From contig NC_060906.1 in assembly GCF_014805685.1 (NCBI RefSeq), positions 14,028,164-14,092,163 on the forward strand: DNA of 64,000 nucleotides, in the 5' to 3' direction. Below, in pieces: positions 42,500 to 52,400 of this stretch (position 1 is its first letter; every line of letters begins with the position of its first letter). The notes beneath the pieces are model-generated. The model was not told where the DNA came from, searched no databases, and saw only the letters and a program-made list of their open reading frames with translations. The DNA is from Silurus meridionalis (Eukaryota; Chordata; Actinopteri; Siluriformes; Siluridae). Made by a program: the position numbers and the translations under genes.

Positions 42500-43300
42500 G
42501 GCGAGCCCTCTAGAGGGTGGTGCATTCAGCTGAACGTACCATCCACACCGAGCTCTCTAACCTGCAGGACATCTACAGCACGCGGTGCAGGACCAGAGCC
42601 AGGAAGATTATGAAGGACCTCAGCCATCCCAACAATGGATTCTTTTCTTTGTTGCTTTCAGGGAAACGCTTCCGCTCCCTGAAAGCAAACACAGAGAGAA
42701 TGAGGAGGAGCTTCTTCCCGCAGGCCATTCAGAGTTTAAACCAGGAAACACCCAGGATCTAAAAACTGGCCCACTCTCTCCATCATCACACTTTTTCTTT
42801 GCAAATATCTCTCTTTTCGCACTACGACACTTTAAACTCTGGACTCGCACAGCACAGTGCACTTTATATTTTACACCACACCATACTGCACACGGACACT
42901 TTATGGACACTTTACACCACACCATACCGCACACGGACACTTTATGGACACTTTACACCACACCATACCGCACACGGACACTTTATGGACACTTTACACC
43001 ACACCATACCGCACACGGACACTTCAAACAATCAAAAACCACCTTAATTGTTTACTGTTGTTTACTGTTTTACTGCTTACTGTAATAAGCATATTTTTGT
43101 ATATACATCTTTTTCTCTCGTATACATCTTTATATATTCTTATATGTTATATAGTTTTATACTTTATTTATCTACCTTTTTTCTTTGTTTTATTTTTCTC
43201 CCCATTCTATTCCCTCATGCCGGACCGTCGTAAAAAGCTTTTTACTGCATGTCGTACTCTGTATGTATGTGTATGTGACAAATAAAATTGTATTTAATTT
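42500..43300 (+). mobile_element. 3' end of a non-LTR retrotransposon (LINE)
   Basis: A frame at 42530-42760 encodes a typical C-terminal tail of a fish LINE ORF2: LSNLQDIYSTRCRTRARKIM, then LLSGKRFRSLKANTERMRRSF and FPQAIQSLN. It is 5'-truncated, as is usual. The 3' UTR contains a 41-bp tandem repeat (42860-43025) and ends near 43300 with GTATGTGACAAATAAAA. I cannot name the clade securely. Confidence 0.65.
42860..43025. repeat. 41-bp tandem repeat, about 4 copies
   Basis: The motif GCACACGGACACTTTATGG recurs at a 41-bp period (TTTATGG at 42900, 42941 and 42982) within the LINE 3' UTR. It creates out-of-phase His/Thr-rich frames that are not genes. Confidence 0.85.
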
Positions 43301-45180
43301 GAAGATATGTCAGTTATATGCATCACATTCAACATGAATGTCATATTATGTATCATTTTGTAAAACCCAGCAGTTCTGGGTAACAATTAGGCTAATAATA
43401 ACATAGAGGAGAATACACACAACCATCAGTGCATTTTTTTTATTGGTTTAATAATTAAACTAAATTATTTGTAATTATATTTAAGAGGGACATATTTGAG
43501 AAATTCTACCTATTCAACACATTAACTGCTTGTACAAAATGAAATTTCATCAAAACTGATTAAAAAAAGGTTAAGAAAATCCTATTGAACAATATCAACA
43601 CCTGTTATAACATGTTGATAACTTCACAATGTAACACAAATAGTTGATCATGAATAATTGATTTTAGCTGATCAGGCAGCAAGAAAAGAATTAAAATTTT
43701 AACAATGATTTTGCTTACATACTGTCTCTGCTGGTGATTCCACAATGAATCATGCATTCATATTCAGCCACCATTTTATCCCAGGCTACAGAGGATATGA
43801 AGCCAATTCTGGGAACACTGGTCACAAGGCACTCTAAACTCCAGTTCATCGAAGGTTATTTAACAGCGAAGCCACAGCTGAATGAGCTAAAAAAAAAAAA
43901 CATCAATTAAATGTCATTTTACTGTATTGTAATTCATTGTTCCCTGAAGAGTGTACAAGTAATAATCATCAGGTTGACAGGTTCACTAATCAAAATTGAT
44001 AAACAGATTTGTAAATTAAGTAGGTTTTGACCAACCCTTTCCATACCAATGTACTACTGAGATATGAAGTAATAATTGTTGAAGGGCAGATGTGCAAACA
44101 GCTCAGTGCATGATCATGAGCAATGCAGGTCATCAGTCACACTGACATTATAAAAGAGCAATAGATATACACACAAGTACAGCCCAGTGCAGTGATATCT
44201 GATCATTAAAAAAAAAAATTCAAATGATTATTTATCACCGCTTTATAGATCACTCTCATTCTGGACACAATATTAAATTTTTTAGTGTGAGAGTTGGTTT
44301 ATTGCCTGTTTTGTATCTGAACACAAAATATGCGTTTTCAGTCATCCATTACCAAAACCAAACCCATAATGTACACATGAGCCAGGCCACACCTGTTCTT
44401 CTGCATTACTTCTTCTTTACATGTCACTACTGAAAAATCTCACGGATTATTCACATGCAAATATTTCTGCCGATCTGAATGAATTCATTCTGACTACAAA
44501 AAAAAAACACTAAAACCTGTGCCAAATGCATAGAATGAAGTTTTAGTGAATGACCTTCAAGCCCAGTTTCAAACCTATGCTTTGGATACAGTTTGTGTGG
44601 AGTTTCTCTGCATGTTGTGTGATGGATGGACTAAAATGAATCACACCTAGCAGTTAATGAATGTTTTGTGAGTAATGATGCCCTATTATACTGGTGCCCC
44701 ATTCAAAGTGTATTCGAGACAAAACAAATCAAAAGTAATGCAGTAATGTTTTGTTGATATCAAAAGTTGGGGAAAGATATCTTGACTGGATCCAGCTACA
44801 GGAAGGATCCAGTGATTCAAATGATCACTCTTCATAGCTGAAGTGAACAGGAAAGCATGACATATCAAATTGTAAAGTGGATTTGGAGACAAAACCTGAA
44901 GACCTTATCGTTTTTACTCCTGCCAGAACAAGAATGATTGACTTGTGAACACAGATTTATTCATTTAAACCATTTTTATAAACAACAACCTGGTCTTTTT
45001 ATTTCTCGTTTACAGATATAAATGTGTCAATAACACACTGTGTAATTATAATGAATAAAAAATAAACCTGTTATGACTGTTTCCTTTGAGTAAGTAACAT
45101 AAATCTGTTTTTCTTTTAATATTTAATGCTTTTACTCGCCACTCCTCCTCTCTTTACACGATCATACGCTTATATTATCT
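43300..45180. other. Intergenic, nothing recognised
   Basis: AT-rich, with a weak interspersed-repeat shred near 43790-43870. No gene signal before the serpin promoter. Confidence 0.5.
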
Positions 45181-45199
45181 CGGCTTGGGCGTGCCCTAC

Positions 45200-45283
45200 A
45201 CGTGATAAAACACATGATACACAGGATAAAATAGTCGGAGGTGTCCCAGCTGCATTCTCACTGTTCACTCCGAGCTTTCTCAT
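45200..45283 (+). promoter_or_regulatory. Probable serpin promoter and non-coding first exon
   Basis: Clade B serpins normally have an untranslated first exon. Here an AT-rich TATA-like box (GATAAAATAG at about 45225) is followed by an unstructured leader that ends at a strong donor, GTGAGT, at 45284-45289. The coding exon starts about 1.15 kb downstream after an acceptor CAACAG just before 46425. Transcription start and exon borders are inferred from motifs only. Confidence 0.4.
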
Positions 45284-45488
45284 GTGAGTATTAACAACTA
45301 CATATCTCGTCAGATTTCTAGGTTACATTAAAAGTAGCGTAGAGCAGCACATTTGTAGGACATGCACCGCATCTCACTTCCGCATTCCACTTACATACAG
45401 TATACAAATACTGAGCGCGTGATTTCTGCGAACTGCGCATGTAATAATGAATGTTTTTGAACTGTTACATTTATAGCCTGGTATATCC

Positions 45489-45491
<3 letters not shown>

Positions 45492-45553
<62 letters not shown>
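45492..45553. repeat. (AT)n microsatellite in serpin intron 1
   Basis: A pure AT run abutting the foldback MITE; probably expanded from the TA target. Confidence 0.95.
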
Positions 45554-45554
<1 letters not shown>

Positions 45555-45557
<3 letters not shown>

Positions 45558-46061
45558 AGACCAAAAGTTTGGACACACCTTCTCATTCAAAGAGTTTTCT
45601 TTATTTTCATGACTATGAAAATTGTAGAGTCACACTGAAGGCATCAAAACTATGAATTAACACATGTGGAATTATATACATAACAAAAAAGTGTGAAACA
45701 ACTGAATTACGTCATATTGTAGGTTCTTCAAAGTAGCCACCTTTTGCTTAGATTACTGCTTTGCACACTCGGGGCATTCTCTTGATGCCTACTTTGAAGA
45801 ACCTACAATATGACATATTTTCAGTTCACTTTTTGTTATGTATATAATTCATGTGTTAATTCATAGTTTTGATGCCTTCAGTGTGACTCTACAATTTTCA
45901 TAGTCATAAAATAAAGAAAACTCTTTGAATGAGCAGGTGTCCAGACTTTGGTCTGTACTATATATAATATATATAAACTTTTGGTCTGTACTGTATATAT
46001 AATATATATACAGTACAGACCAAAGTTTGGACACATAAGGTGTCCAAACTTTTGGTCTGTA

Positions 46062-46062
<1 letters not shown>
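45555..46062. mobile_element. Foldback Tc1/mariner MITE cluster in serpin intron 1
   Basis: The left arm TACAGACCAAAAGTTTGGAC...CATATTGTAGGTTCTTCAAAG (45555-45735) is repeated in inverted orientation at 45785-45958. This makes a hairpin with arms of about 175 bp around a short loop, so nearly all of the transposase is gone. A further 54-bp palindrome of the same terminus lies at 46005-46060. AT microsatellites flank both sides, as expected for TA-targeting elements. Confidence 0.7.

Positions 46063-46124
<62 letters not shown>
46063..46124. repeat. (TA)n microsatellite in serpin intron 1
   Basis: A pure TA run at the other side of the MITE cluster. Confidence 0.95.
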
Positions 46125-46125
<1 letters not shown>

Positions 46126-46433
46126 TACTTTTCTTCTTCTTCTTCTTTCGGCCGCTCCCATTATGGGTCTCCACAGCGGATCATCCGTCCACACCCATTA
46201 ACCTCCTCCTTGGCCTACTACTATATATACTATATTACTTTGAATATAAAATAAGTGACACGTGATTGTTTCTCTATGATAACAAAATGAAAATAAAGCT
46301 GTTAAAGGGTACATATGCACCGCAGGCAGTATCTTTTCCCTAATTTAAACCATAATATACACTGCTTTTGGTTGTCTGCGTCACACCAATTCAATAAATG
46401 TATGTTTTATAAATTAGAACCAACAGCTAAAAG

Positions 46434-49400
46434 ATGGAGAGTTTGAGCCACGCTAACAGCCAGTTCGCTCTGAACCTGTACCGGGCCATAAGCGCTCAAA
46501 ACACGGAAGGAGACATTTTCTTCTCCCCGCTGAGCATCACTGCTGCCATGTGTATGGTCTACTTAGGGGCCCGAGGAGTCACTGCTGAGGAGATGGCTAA
46601 GGTTCAGTATGACAGTTTATCTCACACACATACTGTATATGTGCACAAAATGTCAAAATTGTGACTGCTACTGTGGTGTGTTTTTAAATTTTTTCACCTT
46701 TTGTATTATTGCGTTTCTATCATTCGTTAAATATTTTTTGTGGTACAGTATACAGCCAAATCATTATATTCGAAAAATTTATCAAAGTGTAATTAGAGCT
46801 AGCGTTAATAAGCAATAAATATTTTGTTCACAGCACCACCAAGCGGCCACAGCTGGTAAAGTTTTATTAAGTTCCCAGTTGTGTAATTCATATATTTTTT
46901 ACTAAAATAATCTAAAATCTAACTTGCCATTTTTAATTTGTTATTGAATTTGTTACTTTTGATAATAATTTGAGACAAAACTTGATAATACCATTTCAAA
47001 ATGCCCTGTAATAAGTCATGAGTGATGTTGAATATTTGTTATTCTGGTTTAAATTATAAAATGATATATGTTTATTTGTTCGATGTTCGATTTGTTCTTT
47101 GTTTTTTTAAACAACGCCTAAAAATGCACCTACTGCATATTTGAGTTTAATCAGTATTATACATTGCGCACAAGAACCCATTTATATGCTTAGTCTTGTG
47201 ATAAGGCCTGATGAATTACACAATAAACAGCTCTAGACATAACTGTGCAAACCAACATACATAAAGTTTATAGCTTGACAACGAACTTTAGACTCAAGCA
47301 AAGTTTGTGTTGTCATATCCAGGGTGTTTCACAGTGCGAGCAATGAAACCACACCTGCTCACACACTCAATGAACTTAATGTTGTTTAAAATGAACCTGT
47401 GTTTTCCATGTACTGTGGTATTACATTTCCTTGATGATGTTAAAAATGTTCAAATGCACCATTTAATTATCTAATTATCATTTAATCACCTATCATTTAT
47501 TGTGTAATGCTCATTTGTGGCTCTTTTGTTGGTTCCTATTGCAGGTTTTGGGTGTTAGTTCTATCCCTGATGTTCACACCCATTTCAAGACTCTGAACTC
47601 TGAAATTAACAGCCCCAAAGTGTCCTACATTCTCAGACTGGCCAACAGGATCTATGGAGAGAAGACATTCAATTTTTCATCTGTAAGACTTCCTTAACTG
47701 CTCTATTTTTTTGTTTGTTTGTTTGTTTGTTTTAGCTTTGTTCCAAAAGTTTGATCAGGCTCTGTGATCTGTCATAAAGGACATATTAGGTCCTGGAGGT
47801 TCAGAAATATATTGTCAAATTCATAACATACTATAAGGTGACAAAATGTGCAGTATTACATTGTCCAGCAACTGATCCAGCCATCAATCTTTGTTTAAGT
47901 AGCCTTCAATCTCAGATTTCTAGCTTCCACTAGATCATATGATAGGTATTTTCTCACTTGCCAAATAGCACAGAAAACACTGTGCCATTTGACTAATATT
48001 GCAAGGACCTACTGACATTTCAGGTTTGTGAACATACAGTATATGTAGCCTTTTCCTATTATATTTACTATTTAATCTAGATGAAATTCCTAGAAATTAA
48101 AGCAGGTATCAGGTGTCAGTGACACTGGTTTATTAAAACTGTTCCCTTTTCATTTTTAGTTCCTTTTTTTTCAAGGTTGCTTTTACAATTTATAAATTAT
48201 TTTTTAAAAAGCTTGTTTTTCACTTCACCTGCTAGCACTTAGTGGCCAATATTTCCATTCTTGGCCCTCTCAGCCCCCAACAGATTTAGAAATCACTTAC
48301 TAATTGTCCTTGGCTTGTGCACCTGTAGCTAACGTTGCATTTACCAGAACAACCATGTATACTTAAGGTCAGGCAGCCAGTGGCCAAATCTCTTGAACCT
48401 GAAGATGGCCAATGGCTATGTGCTGCCTCAGTGGCAAACAAAGAAGGCTGCTAATGTTGAAGGCTCATGCGATTTAGGAGACATGCAAAACAAAACCCAA
48501 GTTACTATAGAAGACTTGACTATAGTATGCCCTCTAAAGGATCTCTCTTGGTAGCTTAAGGTTCGGTGCACAAGGATGACATGTCTATAGCCACATTCAG
48601 AAGAATCAGCTTAATAGAACATTTCAGTAGACATCAGAGTGTAGCTGGTACAGTCCACAATTCCAGAGGCATGTATACAAGCATGTGTACAATTTGTCTC
48701 ATGAGTGCATGGGTCACTCATTGAGCATGAAGGCTTTGGAATTGCAAACTCAATGCAATTAAATAATCACATATTACCAATGGCCACATCAATGTTCTGA
48801 CATCCTCTAAATGTCCACAAGCATTGTCAGAACCATAGGGAAATAAAATCACGCAATACTCTATTCACTGCTAGGGTACTCCTGATCTACCTGGTGTCTC
48901 AGTCCCTAAGTAGCACCCTGAACTCGAAAAAATGTCATGGAGCCCGTTGAAGGGAAGGTTCTTAAAACAGTTGTCTATTGAGCAGCAACTAGATAATTGC
49001 ATCCTCATGACCATGTTGTAATGATACAAGCTTCAGTTCTGCTGTTGACCCCAGCCCCAATGGGTTCAAAAGTTTCAGACCCCAAGTAGGTAATTTCCCC
49101 TGTGACATGATCCAAAACGTACTAAGGTATTTGTGAAGAGGACATAGGTATCCTGAATGTGTTTTGCCTTTTGTTGTAGGAATTTGTGGACTCTACTCAA
49201 AAGCAGTACCAAGCTGACATGCAGGCAGTAGACTTCATTGGATCATCAGAAGAGTCACGCAAGCTCATCAATCACTGGGTGGAAGAGAAAACAGAGGGTA
49301 AGAAGCAGTGTTGGGCAATAACGCGTTACTAGTAACGCGTTACTGTAACGCAGTTACTTTTGACAGTAACTAATACTGTAACGCGTTACTTTTTGTATAA

Positions 49401-52400
49401 AGTAACTCTGTTACGTTACCGTATGGTGCAGTGTCTGTTACTTTTTTAAATGAATTAATTTCGGCTGAAGTGTAGCCTACGGTCTAACCTGTTTACAGCA
49501 GCAACGCATTGTAGGATTGGTGGATAAACCACTGTTAACACGAAGAAGACGCATTGTGGGCGTGTCTCCGTTTATTCAAGTCTGTGCGTCAGTAATGGCG
49601 AGTCAAGGCGAGAGCAAGACGAGTGTCTCAAAGTGGAAATATGCTCATTATTTCACTTTAGTTGATCATAAAGACAAAACTTTTTAGTCAAATGTAAGCT
49701 TTGACTTTCTGGTTCGAAGGTCGTGTCTACTGCGATAAACAGCAACGTCTCTAGGTTACGAACGTAACCCTAGTTCCTCGGGGGAACGAGACGCTGCGTC
49801 GAAACGCTTTGGGAACGCTCCTGCGTTGTCCATGCTCTGAACCACGTGTGAAATCTAGCCAATAGGCAAGCCGTGGGTTGGGTGATATAAACAGAGGAGG
49901 GCAGAATACCTGTAACACGACACATCGTGCGGGAGCCGTAGGCACCTTAGGTACGCACCCAGGTTTCGTGTATAGAAACACTCTGGCCATGCCAGGGGCA
50001 AACTCCAGGCGGGACAGGGCAACTGCCAAGTCCCAGACAGGCACTCTGGGTCGTGTCCTGGGCCTCAGCCTCCGGGCACCGCGGAGGAAGCGTGTCACCA
50101 GAGGGTGCCTACCCAGCGACCGCCCCACAGGCGGGGTGATATATGCCGCGATGGCGGACACATAACCCTTTAGGGTCGAAGGGGTTAACCCTGTGGCAAA
50201 CTGTTGCTGTAAAAACCCCAGAACTGAACCGACCAGGCAGGTAACTGCTTCCAAGTCATGGTGCTCACACCGGCATGCCCGGACATCGAGGTGCTACCAG
50301 GAGGAGACAGAATCCTTTCTGGCAAACTCTTCCCAGAATTCCTGAGAGCAGCGCGATCAGCCACAACTGTACCATGGCAGCCACTGTCTCGACAGGGCGT
50401 CTGCTCTGACATCCAACTGTCCCGGGATGTAAACGGCTCTCAATGAGAGGAGTTTGTCCTGGGACCACAAGAGGGCATCTTGCGGCAGTTGTTTGCAAGG
50501 GGCAAGACCGGAGGCCCCCCTGGTGGATGATGTACGAGACGACCGCAGTATTGTCCGTGCGGACCAACACATGGTGGTCCCTTAGGCCTGGAAGGAAGTG
50601 TTTCAACCCCAAAACACTGCCAACATCTCCAGGCAATTTAAGTGCCACGAGAGACGTGGGCCGCTCCACAGACCCTGGGCGGAGTGGCCACTCATGACCG
50701 CTCCCACCCGTGAGGAAAGCGTCCTTCGTTAGCGTTACGCGACAACAAGGAGTCCCTAAAACGGGGCCTCGGGACAGAAACGTTGGGTCCTTCCATGCAT
50801 CAAAGGCTCAAAGGGCACACTGTAAGACCCTGATGGTACGATACGGACTCCCCTTGGGGGAGAACCCTTCTGCCCTGGAGCCACCACTGGAGGGGCCTCA
50901 TCTGGAGGAGGCCGGGTGGAATTACACTGGACGCTGCCGCCATGAGACCCAGCAGCCTCTGGAACTGCCCCACAGTGAGTGGCTGGCCTGCTCCTACCCT
51001 CCTGACTGCGGTGAGGATGACTTCGATCCGGGCGGGAGAAACCGTGCCCGCAACCTGGCCGAATCCCACACCCCGCCGAGAAAAGTGGTCTACGCTGGAG
51101 AAAGTACACTCTACCGGGCGTTTCAGTCTGAACCCCAGTTCCTTCATGCAGGCGAGAGGACAGCTCGATGCCGAACTGCCTGGTGCTCTGAACGAGCCAA
51201 TATCAACCAATTGTTAATATAATTCAAAATGGGGACGCCCTGAAGCTGCAGCGGGGTCAGTGCTGCGTTTACGCACTTTGTGGAGGTACGGGGTGAGCGT
51301 GCTAGGCCGAACGGGAGGACCGATATTGGTAAGCTTCACCCCAAAAGCAAGCTCAGGGAGGTTCCTTGGGGGTGGAACCTCAGGGAGGGTCCTTGTGTGG
51401 TGAAGGATGGCTGCATGGGAGCATGCGACCTCCAGATCCAGACAAACGTATGACAAATCAGTCCTTGGACTTGATCTGAGACACAACCTTTCTGAGCGAG
51501 CATCCTGAACCCAAGCCTCATAAGTGAGTGGTTCAAGGAGTGGAGATACAGAATGGGATGCAACCCGCCGTCCTACTTCGGCACAATGAAGTACGGGCCG
51601 TAGTAGCCTGACTCTCTGACCGAGGAGGATGGAACCACCTCAATGGCCCGATTCCTTCGCACCTCCTGTCCCAGTGGGACACATCCCGTTGAACCGAGGA
51701 GGAGAAGACGCGAACTGAATCACGCAGCCCTTCTCCACAGTATGCAGGACCCCCTGAAGAGACTCCTGGCAGCCCTCCAGACTGACAGAAAGTTCCACAG
51801 AGGAACCAACCCCTCGGGGCTGGCCCCTGACCCACTCAGAGCGGCTGGAGTGGTGCTCTGCAGCCGACTACACCTCCTGAGAGGCGGCGGATCACCCCCA
51901 CCCGCAGCGATCTTACAGGCGGAATACGGGGAGCAAACTGCTGGAGGGAAGCCACGCCCTGAACACGTTCCGTGGCAGGGCTGGCAGACAGTCCTCTTGA
52001 ACCCGAACGACAGGAGCAGCGTACTGCGGCCGTTGAAGCCCCCTGATAGGCGGCGGATGACCCCCATCCACAATGAACTTTCGGGTGGAATAAGGGAGTT
52101 AACCACTGGAGGGAGGCAGCATCCTGAACCCTCTGTGGCAGGGCCGACAGACTGACCTCCTGGTGGTGCCGGGGAGGGACGGGAACCGTAGCATGAGGTG
52201 CACACTGCCCTCCAAGATGCAAGCCATCAGGCTTATGCACCACACCCCATTCACTAGAGGCGAGGACGAACCTCAGGTTGTCCAGCCCCTCCTCAGGCTC
52301 AGAGTTTTGCCAGGGGCCCCTAGGACCTCCCTGCAGGAATCGGGCGGCAACGCCCTCTTTCGCTGTGCCTGGACGTACCAGGGCGAGGCTGCCGCCGAGG

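Noticed and set aside
42585..43285. His/Thr-rich frames of 82-166 codons
   Set aside because: They cross the LINE tail and its 41-bp tandem repeat, and the repeat period is not a multiple of three.
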